From: Micromonospora globbae
Lineage (GTDB): Bacteria > Actinomycetota > Actinomycetes > Mycobacteriales > Micromonosporaceae
Direction of reading: 5' to 3'
NCBI RefSeq assembly: GCF_003610785.1
Contig: NZ_RAQQ01000023.1
Span: 1-64,000, forward strand
DNA length: 64,000 bases
This document shows positions 43,677-51,974 of the stretch, in pieces; the stretch's first letter is position 1, and each line of letters begins with the position of its first letter. Made by a program: the position numbers and the translations under genes. The notes under the pieces are model-generated. The model saw nothing but the letters and a program-made list of their open reading frames with translations. It searched no databases and had not been told where the DNA came from.

Positions 43677-43688
43677 TTGACGAGTCAA
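43677..43688. promoter_or_regulatory. TTGAC-N2-GTCAA inverted repeat (possible operator)
   Basis: TTGACGAGTCAA forms a perfect 5-bp-arm inverted repeat 62 bp upstream of the LLM oxidoreductase start, in a locally AT-rich patch. The size fits a MarR- or TetR-type operator; flavin oxidoreductases are often under such regulators, but none is encoded next to it. Confidence 0.4.
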
Positions 43689-43788
43689 GAATTCCGCGCG
43701 TGCCGCGCGCGCCCGTGGCGCGGGTCACGTCCGCCGCCCGCACCGGGGTACCCGCGCCCGGGCCCCGCGACACCGGTGCGGGCGCCCC

Positions 43789-44430
43789 TCACCGGCGCCC
43801 GCGCGGCACGTGCCGGCGGTAGGTGCTCACGGTCGGGTCTCCGGCGATCCAGAAACGCCACGGCACGTCGTGCGCCCCGGTGACACCGACCCGCGGGCCG
43901 GCGCACACCTCCGACGGCGGCACCGGTTCCACGGCGGGGCGCAGCCGGACCGGCCCGTCGCCCAGCAGGTACCGCCCGTAGACCGTACGGTCGATGCCGA
44001 GCGCCGCGCAGAGCCGGGCGGGTCCGCGCGCGAGATCGACGTCCCGGCGTACGGCGGTGCGCCGCTCCCGGGCCACGTCGAGGCCGTCGACCACCTCGCC
44101 GGCCCGCAGCAGGACCGCCGAGGCCTCCCCGTCCGGCCCGGTGACCACGTTCATGCACCAGTGCATGCCGTAGGTGAAGTACACGTACGCGTGCCCCGCC
44201 GGCCCGAACATCACGCTGTTGCGCGGAGTGCGCCCCCGGTGCGCGTGCGACGCCGGGTCGCCCGCCGTGCCGGCGTACGCCTCGACCTCGGTGATCCGCA
44301 CCGTCACGCCGCCCGCGGAGAGCCGGCAGCCGAGCAGGCCGCGGGCCGCCGGCACCACCGGGCCGGCGAGCAGGTCGGCGAGCGCCGCCAGGGCGGGATC
44401 GGCGGCGGCGTCGCCGGGGAGCAGGTCCAT
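43789..44430 (-). CDS. mpg: DNA-3-methyladenine (alkyladenine) glycosylase, AAG/MPG family
   Basis: A 213-residue base-excision repair glycosylase. It has VRITEVEAYAGTAGDPASHAHRGRTPRN, with the catalytic glutamate, and MFGPAGHAYVYFTYGMHWCMNVV, which is the DNA-intercalating tyrosine/YGMH region. Further along are AVLLRAGE and the RGPARLCAALGID segment, all standard for MPG-type enzymes. Full length. ATG 44430 is divergent from the small helix-turn-helix-like gene. The C-terminus ends in basic residues (RRHVPRGRR). Confidence 0.94.
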   Translation of the reverse strand: MDLLPGDAAADPALAALADLLAGPVVPAARGLLGCRLSAGGVTVRITEVEAYAGTAGDPASHAHRGRTPRNSVMFGPAGHAYVYFTYGMHWCMNVVTGPDGEASAVLLRAGEVVDGLDVARERRTAVRRDVDLARGPARLCAALGIDRTVYGRYLLGDGPVRLRPAVEPVPPSEVCAGPRVGVTGAHDVPWRFWIAGDPTVSTYRRHVPRGRR

Positions 44431-44531
44431 GCCCCGACCGTACCCAGCCGGCCGCGCCCGATCCGGACCCGCCCTGGGCGGATATCAATAAGACGTTGAC
44501 AACGGGTTGTTGAAGGAGTGGAATCGGGGGC

Positions 44532-44942
44532 ATGACCGAGCCGTTCACCACGCCCGACGCCGCACGGACCCGCGCCCACCGCACCCACGCCGCACTCCAG
44601 CGCATCAGCGAGCGGCACGCCGGCACCGACGCCCGCCGGCGCCGCTACGCGCACCCGTACGTCGTTGACCCGTGGGAGGCCGTCGCCCTCGTCACCGCCC
44701 TCGCGGCGGGCGGAGCGGAACTGGACGACGGGGAGGAGCCGGTGGACGAGGCCGACCTCACCGCCGCGCTGACCCTCGTGCCGCACGTCCGCGCCGAACT
44801 CGACGCGCTCGAGGCGGGACTGCTCACCCTCGCCCGGGACCGGGGGCTCACCTGGCAGGCCATCGCGTTCGGGCTGGGCCTGGGCAGCGCGCAGGCCGCC
44901 CAGCAGCGCTACGACCGGCTCACCGCCCGCACCGCCGACTGA
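44532..44942 (+). CDS. small helix-turn-helix-like protein, function unknown
   Basis: A 136-residue, mostly helical protein. The C-terminal stretch LLTLARDRGLTWQAIAFGLGLGSAQAAQQRYDRL looks like a helix-turn-helix in which TWQAIAFGLGLGSAQAAQQR is the turn and recognition helix. The N-terminal half is rich in Ala/Arg/His with DPWEAVALVTALAAGG. Similar actinobacterial proteins are annotated only as DNA-binding. A TTGACA at 44496-44501 lies upstream but without a good -10. No ribosome-binding site is obvious except GGGGG. Confidence 0.7.
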   Translation: MTEPFTTPDAARTRAHRTHAALQRISERHAGTDARRRRYAHPYVVDPWEAVALVTALAAGGAELDDGEEPVDEADLTAALTLVPHVRAELDALEAGLLTLARDRGLTWQAIAFGLGLGSAQAAQQRYDRLTARTAD

Positions 44943-45063
44943 CCACGCCCCAGGGATGGGCGGCGGCTCCCACGGCAGCCGCCCCGCGACAGGCCGCGCC
45001 GGAACCGCCGGCTGTCGGTGGGTACGGGCACACTGGCCGGGAGACCGAGCGACGGGAGGGACG

Positions 45064-45417
45064 ATGCAGCGCGAGGAGATGCTGGCGTACTGCCTGGCGA
45101 AGCCGGGCGCCTGGCTGGACCAGCCCTGGGAGGGCGACGAGGTGGTCAAGGTGGGCAGCCGGATCTTCGCCTTCCTCGGCTCCCCCGGCCCCACCCCGAC
45201 CGTCGGCGTCAAGTGCGGCCCCGACCGGGAGGTGGCCGACGAGTGGCTGCACCGCTACCCGGAGGACGCGCGCGTGATGCCCTACATCGGGCGCTCCGGG
45301 TGGAACACGCTGCGGCTCGACGGGGCGATCGACGACGAGGAACTCTTCGAGGCGGTCGACGGGTCGTACGACGCGGTCGTCGCGAAGCTGCCGAAGCGGG
45401 AACGACCGACGGCCTGA
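45064..45417 (+). CDS. MmcQ/YjbR family protein
   Basis: A 117-residue protein with the CyaY-like fold family features: MLAYCLAKPGAWLDQPWEGDEVVKVGSRIFAFLG at the N-terminus, then VGVKCGPD, MPYIGRSGWNTLRLDGAIDDEELFEAVDGSYDAVVAKLPK. The WNTL...D segment is characteristic. Proposed DNA-binding role is weakly supported across the family. ATG 45064 follows GGGAGGGAC. It is followed by a strong hairpin terminator that also serves the convergent arg operon. Confidence 0.88.
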   Translation: MQREEMLAYCLAKPGAWLDQPWEGDEVVKVGSRIFAFLGSPGPTPTVGVKCGPDREVADEWLHRYPEDARVMPYIGRSGWNTLRLDGAIDDEELFEAVDGSYDAVVAKLPKRERPTA

Positions 45418-45456
45418 CCGCGTGCGGCGCCTGACCGCGTGCGGCGCCGACGGACG

Positions 45457-45486
45457 GCACCGCGCCCCGGGGTCGGGGCGCGGTGC
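45457..45486. terminator. bidirectional terminator between MmcQ/YjbR and argH
   Basis: GCACCGCGCCCC (45457-45468) and GGGGCGCGGTGC (45475-45486) form a perfect 12-bp GC-rich stem with a 6-base loop, in the 99-bp gap between two convergent genes. A 17-bp direct repeat (ctgaccgcgtgcggcgc, starting at 45414 and 45431) precedes it. No T-run, so termination would rely on stem strength. Confidence 0.75.
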
Positions 45487-45516
45487 CCACACGTCAGGTA
45501 CGCGCGGTGACCGCGC

Positions 45517-46980
45517 TCAGCGCGGCACGACCCGCTCGGCCGCCCACTCCCGCCAGCCGGTCAGCTTGTCCGCGGCCGCGGCGAGCTGGTCGGCGACCGG
45601 GCCCGGCCCGGTGGAGCCGGGCGTCGTCCGGGCGGCGAGCGCCGAACGCACCGACAGCACGTCGCGCACCGACGGGTCGAGGTGCTCGCTCACCGCGGCC
45701 AGGTCGGCGTCGGAGACCTCGTCGAGGGCGCAGTCGCGGGCCACGCAGAGCGCGACGAGCTTCCCCGTGATCTCGTGCGCGTCCCGGAACGGCACACCCT
45801 TGCGCACCAGCCAGTCGGCGACCTCGGTGGCCAGCGAGTAGCCCACCGGCGCGGCGGCCACCAGCCGGTCGACGCGCACCGTCATCGTGGAGATCATCCC
45901 GGCGAGGGCCGGCAGCAGCAGTTCGAGGGTGTCGACCGCGTCGAAGGCCGGCTCCTTGTCCTCCTGCATGTCCCGGTCGTACGTCATCGGCAGGCCCTTG
46001 AGCATGGTGAGCACGCTCATCAGGCCGCCGACGAGACGGCCCGACTTGCCGCGGGCCAGCTCGGCGATGTCCGCGTTCTTCTTCTGCGGCATGATCGACG
46101 AGCCGGTGGCGAACGCGTCGTCCAGCTCCACCCAGCCGAACTCCTGCGACGTCCAGAGCACCACCTCCTCGCCGAGGCGGGACAGATGCACCCCGATCAT
46201 CGCGGTGACGAAGAGGAACTCGGCCACGAAGTCCCGGTCGGCCACGGCGTCCATCGAGTTGGCGAAGGACGTGCGGAAACCCAGCTCCTTCGACACCGCG
46301 ACCGGGTCCAGCGGCAGGCCCGAGCCGGCGAGCGCGCCGGCGCCGAGCGGGCTGATGGCGGCCCGCTCGTCCCAGTCCCGCAGCCGCTCCAGGTCGCGCA
46401 GCAGCGGCTGGACGTGGGCGAGCAGCCAGTGCCCGAAGGTGACCGGCTGGGCGTGCTGGAGGTGCGTCATGCCGGGCGCGGCGGTCTCCACGTGCCGCTC
46501 CGCCTGCTCGACCAGCGCCTCGGCCAGCTCGACCAGCCGGGCCGCCACACCCCGGGCGTGGTCGCGCAGGTAGAGCCGCAGGTCCGTGGCGACCTGGTCG
46601 TTGCGGGAGCGGCCCGCCCGCAGCTTCCCGCCGAGGCTGCCGAGCCGCTCCAGCAGCCCGCGCTCCAGCGCGGTGTGCACGTCCTCGTCGTCGACGGTCG
46701 GGCGGAACTGCCCGGAGGCGCACGCCGCCTCCAGGTCGTCCAGCGCCGCGAGGATCCTGCCCAGCTCCTCCGGGTCCAGCAGGCCGGCCCCGGCGAGGAC
46801 CCGGGCGTGCGCCCGGGAGCCGGCGATGTCGTACGGGGCCAGCCGCCAGTCGAACTGCACGCTCACCGACAGCCGGGCCAGCGCCTCGGAGGGGCCGCCG
46901 GCGAACCGGCCGCCCCACAGGCTCGTACGGTTGGTGGCGGCGCTGTTCTCGGTCAGGCTCTTGTCGTCCACCCCGTCCAT
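45517..46980 (-). CDS. argH: argininosuccinate lyase
   Basis: Last step of arginine synthesis: cleaves argininosuccinate to arginine and fumarate. The 487-residue length is standard. Family signatures are LWGGRFAGGPSEALARLSVS, DVHTALERGL, RSRNDQVATDLRLYLRDH, THLQHAQPVTFGHWLLA, and the fumarase/lyase signature GSSIMPQKKNADIAELARGK. ATG 46980 lies 8 bp after the argG stop, with no strong ribosome-binding site of its own, consistent with coupling. The first ~20 residues are less conserved. Last gene of the argCJBDFRGH operon. Confidence 0.97.
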   Translation of the reverse strand: MDGVDDKSLTENSAATNRTSLWGGRFAGGPSEALARLSVSVQFDWRLAPYDIAGSRAHARVLAGAGLLDPEELGRILAALDDLEAACASGQFRPTVDDEDVHTALERGLLERLGSLGGKLRAGRSRNDQVATDLRLYLRDHARGVAARLVELAEALVEQAERHVETAAPGMTHLQHAQPVTFGHWLLAHVQPLLRDLERLRDWDERAAISPLGAGALAGSGLPLDPVAVSKELGFRTSFANSMDAVADRDFVAEFLFVTAMIGVHLSRLGEEVVLWTSQEFGWVELDDAFATGSSIMPQKKNADIAELARGKSGRLVGGLMSVLTMLKGLPMTYDRDMQEDKEPAFDAVDTLELLLPALAGMISTMTVRVDRLVAAAPVGYSLATEVADWLVRKGVPFRDAHEITGKLVALCVARDCALDEVSDADLAAVSEHLDPSVRDVLSVRSALAARTTPGSTGPGPVADQLAAAADKLTGWREWAAERVVPR

Positions 46981-46988
46981 TTTGAGGG

Positions 46989-48200
46989 TCAAGACTGCGA
47001 ACCACCCAACCGGGCGTCCCGCGCGGCGGCCATCCGGCTCGGCAGCCCCCACAGCTGCACGAAGCCCTTCGCCAGCGACTGGTCGAACGTGTCGCCGGTG
47101 TCGTAGGTGGCCATGCCGAAGTCGTAGAGGCTGGCCTCGGAGCGCCGCCCGGTGACGGTGGCCCGCCCGGCGTGCAGGGTCAGCCGCACCTCGCCGGACA
47201 CGTGCCGCTGGGCGTCGTCGATGAAGGCGTCCAGGGACCGCTTCAGCGGGGAGAACCAGAGACCGTCGTAGACCAGCTCGCCCCAGCGCTGGTCGACGCC
47301 CCGCTTGAACCGGGCCAGGTCCCGCTCGACGGTGACGTTCTCCAGCTCCTGGTGGGCGGTGATGAGCGCGATGGCGCCCGGCGCCTCGTACACCTCGCGG
47401 CTCTTGATGCCGACGAGGCGGTCCTCGACCATGTCGAGCCGGCCCACGCCCTGCGCGCCGGCCCGCCGGTTCAGCTCCAGGATCGCCTGGTACGGGGTGA
47501 CCGTCTCGCCGTCGATGGCGACCGGCACGCCGGCGTCGAACGTGATGACGACCTCGTCGGCGTCGCGGGGCTCGGCCGGGTCGGCGGTGTAGGAGTAGAG
47601 GTCCTCGATCGGCCCGTTCCAGATGTCCTCCAGGAAGCCGGTCTCCACGGCCCGGCCCCACAGGTTCTGGTCGATGGAGTACGGCGACTTCGCCGACACG
47701 TCGATCGGCAGGCCCTTCTCCTCGGCGAAGGCGATCGCCTTGTCGCGGGTCCAGGCGAAGTCCCGGGCCGGCGCGATGATCTTCAGGTCGGGGGCGAGGG
47801 CGCCCAGCCCGACCTCGAAGCGGACCTGGTCGTTGCCCTTGCCGGTGCAGCCGTGCGAGACGATCGTGCCGCCGTGCTTGCGCGCCGCCGCCACCAGGTG
47901 CTTGACGATCAGCGGCCGGGACAGCGCGGACACCAGCGGGTACCGGTCCATGTAGAGGGCGTTGGCGCGGATCGCCGGCAGGCAGTACTCGGCCGCGAAC
48001 TCGTCGCGCGCGTCGACCACCTCGGACTCCACGGCGCCGCAGTCCAGGGCCCGCTGCCGGATGACGTTCATGTCCTCGCCGCCCTGACCGACGTCGACGG
48101 CGACCGCGATCACCTCGGCGCCGGTCTGCTCGGCCAGGTACGGAATGGCGACGGAGGTGTCCAACCCTCCGGAGTATGCGAGGACGACCCGCTCGGTCAT
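46989..48200 (-). CDS. argG: argininosuccinate synthase
   Basis: Condenses citrulline and aspartate with ATP hydrolysis to AMP. A 403-residue protein with the PP-loop AYSGGLDTSVAIPYL near the N-terminus (about 9-23), then CTGKGNDQVRFE and the YSIDQNLWGRAVETGFLED segment conserved in the family. The ATG overlaps the argR stop by 4 bp. Full length, no abnormalities. Its place after argR in the operon is the common actinobacterial order. Confidence 0.98.
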   Translation of the reverse strand: MTERVVLAYSGGLDTSVAIPYLAEQTGAEVIAVAVDVGQGGEDMNVIRQRALDCGAVESEVVDARDEFAAEYCLPAIRANALYMDRYPLVSALSRPLIVKHLVAAARKHGGTIVSHGCTGKGNDQVRFEVGLGALAPDLKIIAPARDFAWTRDKAIAFAEEKGLPIDVSAKSPYSIDQNLWGRAVETGFLEDIWNGPIEDLYSYTADPAEPRDADEVVITFDAGVPVAIDGETVTPYQAILELNRRAGAQGVGRLDMVEDRLVGIKSREVYEAPGAIALITAHQELENVTVERDLARFKRGVDQRWGELVYDGLWFSPLKRSLDAFIDDAQRHVSGEVRLTLHAGRATVTGRRSEASLYDFGMATYDTGDTFDQSLAKGFVQLWGLPSRMAAARDARLGGSQS

Positions 48201-48712
48201 GGTGTGGTGCTCCCTTCAACGTTCTCTTCCCGGCGGGCCCAGCCGGCGAGCTTCTCGCCGAGCGCGGCTCCGCCGTCGGCCTCGCGGGCCACGACGAGGA
48301 TGGTGTCGTCGCCGGCGATCGTGCCGACGACCTCGGGCAGGCCCGCTCGGTCCAACGCGCTGGCCAGGTAGTGCGCGGCGCCCGGCGGGGTGCGCAGCAC
48401 GGCGATGTTGCCGCTGGAGTCGACCCCGTTGAGCAGCTCGTGCAGCAGCCGGACGAGCCGCGCCGGCGCGGTCTCCGCCTCGCGCAGCGGCCGGTGGCCG
48501 TCCTCGGGGATCAGGTAGACGCCGCGCCCGTCGCCGCCGCGTACGGTCACCGCGCCGAGTTCCTTGAGGTCGCGCGAGAGGGTCGCCTGGGTGACCTGGA
48601 TGCCGTCGCCGGCCAGCAGTTCGGCCAGCTCCGTCTGCGAGTGGATCGCCTTGTCCCGGATCAGCTCGACGATGCGGGCGTGGCGGGCGGCGCGGGTCAG
48701 CGGGGCGGTCAT
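48197..48712 (-). CDS. argR: arginine repressor ArgR
   Basis: A 171-residue ArgR. Residues ~1-75 form the winged helix (RIVELIRDKAIHSQTELAELL and VTQATLSRDLKELGAV, the latter with the SRDLKELG signature). Residues ~90-160 form the arginine-binding hexamerisation domain (VLRTPPGAAHYLASALDRAGLPEVVGTIAGDDTILVV). It overlaps argF and argG by 4 bp each, so repressor and enzymes are made from one transcript. It should bind the palindrome upstream of argC and so regulate its own operon. Confidence 0.97.
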   Translation of the reverse strand: MTAPLTRAARHARIVELIRDKAIHSQTELAELLAGDGIQVTQATLSRDLKELGAVTVRGGDGRGVYLIPEDGHRPLREAETAPARLVRLLHELLNGVDSSGNIAVLRTPPGAAHYLASALDRAGLPEVVGTIAGDDTILVVAREADGGAALGEKLAGWARREENVEGSTTP

Positions 48713-49686
48713 GTGGTCTCCCTGGTCGCGGTGGCGCCCGGCGCGGCCGCGTCCGGGGCCACGGACGCGGCCTCGAGGAGGAACGTGAGCAGCGCCTTCT
48801 GGGCGTGCAGCCGATTCTCCGCCTGGTCGAAGACGGCGCTCTGCGGGCCGTCGAGCACCTCGTCGGTGATCTCCTCGCCCCGGTGGGCGGGCAGGCAGTG
48901 CAGCACGATCGCGCCCGGCGCCGCCTGGCCCAGCAGGTCGGCGTCGACCCGGTACGGCAGGAACGGGGTCACCCGGTCCAGCCCGTCGTCCTCCTGCCCC
49001 ATCGAGGTCCAGGCGTCGGTGGCGACCGCGTCGGCCCCCTTGACCGCCTCGACCGGGTCGGTCAGCACGTTGACCGATCCGCCGGTGCCGGCCGCGATCT
49101 CCGCGGCCCGCGCCACCACGGCCGGGTCGGGGGTGAAGCCGGCCGGGCCGGCCACCCGGACGTGCATGCCGGCCGTCGCGCCGCCCAGCAGGTACGAGTG
49201 GGCCATGTTGTTGGCGGCGTCGCCGACGTACGCGAGGGTCCGGCCGGCGGTGCCCCCGAACCGCTCCCGCACGGTGAGCAGGTCGGCGAGGATCTGGCAG
49301 GGGTGGAAGCCGTCGGTGAGCGCGTTGACCACCGGGACGCTCGCCCCCGCGGCGACCTCGGCGATGCGGTCGTCGCCGTACGTGCGCAGCACGATGGCGG
49401 CCACGTAGCGGGACAGCACGCGCCCGGCGTCGCCGAGGGTCTCACCCCGGCCGAAGTGGGTGACCTGGGTGTCCACGACGAGGGGGTGGCCGCCCAGTTC
49501 GGAGATGCCGACGTCGAACGAGATCCGGGTGCGCAGGCTCTGCTTGTCGAACAGCACGGCCACCGACCGCGGACCGGCCAGCGGCCGGTACCCGAAGCGG
49601 TCCGCCTTCATCCGGACGGCGAGGTCCAGCACGGCCGCCTGCTCGGCGGGGCTCAGGTCGTCGTCGCGCAGGAAGTGGCGGGTCAT
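48709..49686 (-). CDS. argF: ornithine carbamoyltransferase
   Basis: Forms citrulline from ornithine and carbamoyl phosphate. A 325-residue enzyme with the carbamoyl-phosphate motif as FDKQSLRTRISFDVG (SLRTR in place of the common STRTR), then FHPCQILADLLTV, and the ornithine/catalytic cysteine motif LHCLPAHRGEEI. The C-terminal ~20 residues (DAAAPGATATRETT) are an Ala/Thr-rich tail. Starts at ATG overlapping the argD stop. Confidence 0.96.
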   Translation of the reverse strand: MTRHFLRDDDLSPAEQAAVLDLAVRMKADRFGYRPLAGPRSVAVLFDKQSLRTRISFDVGISELGGHPLVVDTQVTHFGRGETLGDAGRVLSRYVAAIVLRTYGDDRIAEVAAGASVPVVNALTDGFHPCQILADLLTVRERFGGTAGRTLAYVGDAANNMAHSYLLGGATAGMHVRVAGPAGFTPDPAVVARAAEIAAGTGGSVNVLTDPVEAVKGADAVATDAWTSMGQEDDGLDRVTPFLPYRVDADLLGQAAPGAIVLHCLPAHRGEEITDEVLDGPQSAVFDQAENRLHAQKALLTFLLEAASVAPDAAAPGATATRETT

Positions 49687-50978
49687 GTGGTCGTCTCCGG
49701 GGTGGCGGTCGTGGTCGGGGCGGTCGGTCCGGCGGTGGCCGGCGGCGTGGGGTCGACGCCGGCGGGGGCCGGCGTGGCGGCGGGCGTGGTGCCGGCGGGC
49801 GTCACGGCGGCCGGCGCCGTGGCGTCGAGGGCGGCGGGGAGGGCCGCGAGGAACGCGTCCACCTGCTCGGCCGTGAGGATCAGCGGCGGCGCGAGCCGGA
49901 CCACGCCGGGCTGCACCGGGTTGACGAGGAAGCCGACCTCACGCAGCGCCTCCGCGAGCACCGGGGCGACCGGCGCGGTGAGCACCACGCCGAGCAGCAG
50001 GCCGGCCCCGCGTACGCCGGACACCAGCGGATGGCCGAGCGCCTCGATGCCGCGGCGCAGGCGCTCGCCGACCCGCTTGACGTGGTCGAGCAGCCCCTCG
50101 TGGGCGATGGTGCTCACCACGGCGAGGGCCGCGGCGCAGCTCACCGGGTTGCCGCCGAACGTGGTGCCGTGCGAGCCGGGGGTGAGCAGGTCGGCGGCCC
50201 GCCCGAAGGCCAGCGTGGCGCCGAGCGGCAGCCCGCCGCCGAGCCCCTTGGCGAGCGTCACCACGTCCGGCTCGACGCCCTCGGCCTGGTGGGCGAACCA
50301 GTGCCCGGTACGCCCGACCCCGGTCTGCACCTCGTCGAGCACGAGCAGGGCGCCGTGGCGGGCGGTGATCCGCCGGGCCGCGGCCAGGTAGCCGGCGGGC
50401 GGCACGACCACGCCGTTCTCGCCCTGGATCGGCTCCAGGATCACCATGGCGGTCGCGTCGGTGACGGCGGCCTCCAGCGCGGCCACGTCGCCGTAGTCGA
50501 CGTGCGTCACGTCGCCGGGCAGCGGGCGGAACGGGTCGGCCTTGGCCGGCTGCCCGGTGAGCGCCAGGGCGCCCATCGTGCGGCCGTGGAAGCCGCCCCG
50601 CGTGGCGACCACGTGGCCGCGGCCGGTGAGCCGGGAGAGCTTGAACGCGGCCTCGTTGGCCTCCGCGCCGGAGTTGACGAACAGCACCCGGCCGGGGCGG
50701 CCGGCGAGGGCCAGCAGCAGCTCGGCCAGCGCGACCGGCGGCTCGGCGACGTAGAGGTTCGAGACGTGCCCCAGCGTGGCGACCTGCTTCGTCACGGCGG
50801 CCACCACGGCCGGGTGGGCGTGCCCGAGCGCGTTCACCGCGATCCCGCCGACCAGGTCGACGTACTCCCGGCCGCCCTCGTCGACGACGACGGCGCCGGA
50901 GCCGGACACCAGCGCCAGCGGTGGCGTGCCGTAGTTGTCCATCATGGACTGCTGCCAGCGCTGCACGAGCGTGCTCAT
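49683..50978 (-). CDS. argD: acetylornithine aminotransferase with Pro/Ala/Thr-rich tail
   Basis: A class III PLP aminotransferase converting N-acetylglutamate semialdehyde to N-acetylornithine. Visible are VNSGAEANEAAFKLSRLTGR, LLVLDEVQTGVGRTG and the PLP lysine in VTLAKGLGGGLPLGA. The core ends near residue 384. The remaining ~47 residues are almost only Pro, Ala, Thr and Gly (e.g. TPAGTTPAATPAPAG), which is not part of the family fold. The frame is intact to the stop overlapping argF, so the tail is translated. ATG overlaps the argB stop. Confidence 0.96.
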   Translation of the reverse strand: MSTLVQRWQQSMMDNYGTPPLALVSGSGAVVVDEGGREYVDLVGGIAVNALGHAHPAVVAAVTKQVATLGHVSNLYVAEPPVALAELLLALAGRPGRVLFVNSGAEANEAAFKLSRLTGRGHVVATRGGFHGRTMGALALTGQPAKADPFRPLPGDVTHVDYGDVAALEAAVTDATAMVILEPIQGENGVVVPPAGYLAAARRITARHGALLVLDEVQTGVGRTGHWFAHQAEGVEPDVVTLAKGLGGGLPLGATLAFGRAADLLTPGSHGTTFGGNPVSCAAALAVVSTIAHEGLLDHVKRVGERLRRGIEALGHPLVSGVRGAGLLLGVVLTAPVAPVLAEALREVGFLVNPVQPGVVRLAPPLILTAEQVDAFLAALPAALDATAPAAVTPAGTTPAATPAPAGVDPTPPATAGPTAPTTTATPETTT

Positions 50979-51916
50979 GACGGCACTCCGCCTTCCTTGT
51001 TCGCGACTGCGGGGCTCGCAGGCTCACTCCTCGCGCTCACGACCATGGTGCCGAACCCATCCGACGTGAACACCTCGAGCAGCGTCGAGTGGGCGACCCG
51101 GCCGTCGACGACGTGCGCGGCGGGCACTCCCCCGCGCACCGCCCGCAGGCAGGCCTCCATCTTGGGCACCATCCCCGACTCGAGGGTGGGCAGCAGCTTG
51201 GCCAGGTCGTCCGCGCTGATCTCGGAGATCAGGCTGGTCGTGTCCGGCCAGTTGGCGTAGAGGCCGGCCACGTCGGTGAGGACGACGAGCTTGCGGGCCT
51301 CCAGGGCGACCGCGAGCGCGGCCGCGGCGGTGTCCGCGTTGAGGTTGTGCAGCACCCCGTCCGCGTCGGGCGCGACCGTCGAGATCACCGGGATCCGGCC
51401 GGCGGCGATGAGGTCGGTGACGGCCGAGACGTCGACCGACTCGACGTCGCCGACCTGGCCGACGTCGACCGGCTCGCCGTCGACGTACGCCGGCCGGCGC
51501 ACCGCCGTGAACAGCCCGGCGTCCTCGCCGGAGAGGCCGACCGCGAACGGGCCGTGCGCGTTGATCAGCCCGACGAGTTCCCGCCCGACCTGGCCGACCA
51601 GGACCATCCGGACCACGTCCATGGCCTCCGGGGTGGTGACCCGCAGGCCGCCCCGGAACTCGCTGGTGATGCCGAGCCGCCCCAGCATGGCGGAGATCTG
51701 CGGGCCGCCGCCGTGCACGACGACCGGCTTCAGACCGACGTAGCGCAGGAAGACCATGTCGGCGGCGAACGCCCGCTGCAGCTCGGGGTCGACCATGGCG
51801 TTGCCGCCGTACTTCACGACGACGGTCGAGCCGGAGAAGCGGGCCAGCCAGGGCAGCGCCTCGATGAGCGTGGCGGCCTTCGCCTGGGAGCGGGTGAGGT
51901 CGGCGGAGAGGGTCAC
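50975..51916 (-). CDS. argB: acetylglutamate kinase
   Basis: Phosphorylates N-acetylglutamate, the usual feedback-controlled step of this pathway. A 313-residue amino-acid kinase with TVVVKYGGNAM near residue 35, VVHGGGPQISAML, the GLSGEDAGLFTAVRR segment, and VISTVAPDADGVLHNLNADTAAAALA. The long N-terminal helix (SQAKAATLIEALPWLARFSG) is typical of arginine-sensitive hexameric kinases. GTG 51916 has GGGGAGG seven bases upstream; a longer frame to 51955 lacks family similarity. 58 bp separate it from argJ. Confidence 0.96.
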   Translation of the reverse strand: MTLSADLTRSQAKAATLIEALPWLARFSGSTVVVKYGGNAMVDPELQRAFAADMVFLRYVGLKPVVVHGGGPQISAMLGRLGITSEFRGGLRVTTPEAMDVVRMVLVGQVGRELVGLINAHGPFAVGLSGEDAGLFTAVRRPAYVDGEPVDVGQVGDVESVDVSAVTDLIAAGRIPVISTVAPDADGVLHNLNADTAAAALAVALEARKLVVLTDVAGLYANWPDTTSLISEISADDLAKLLPTLESGMVPKMEACLRAVRGGVPAAHVVDGRVAHSTLLEVFTSDGFGTMVVSARSEPASPAVANKEGGVPS

Positions 51917-51974
51917 GCCCGTGCCTCCCCTGCGTTCGCGGCCACGGGACCCCACGTCACCGGGTTGTTCGTCT

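Noticed and set aside
44496..44524. TTGACA-17-TGGAAT upstream of the small helix-turn-helix-like gene, implying a leaderless transcript
   Set aside because: The -35 is perfect, but the -10 lacks the second-position A of the TAnnnT consensus; kept only as a remark.
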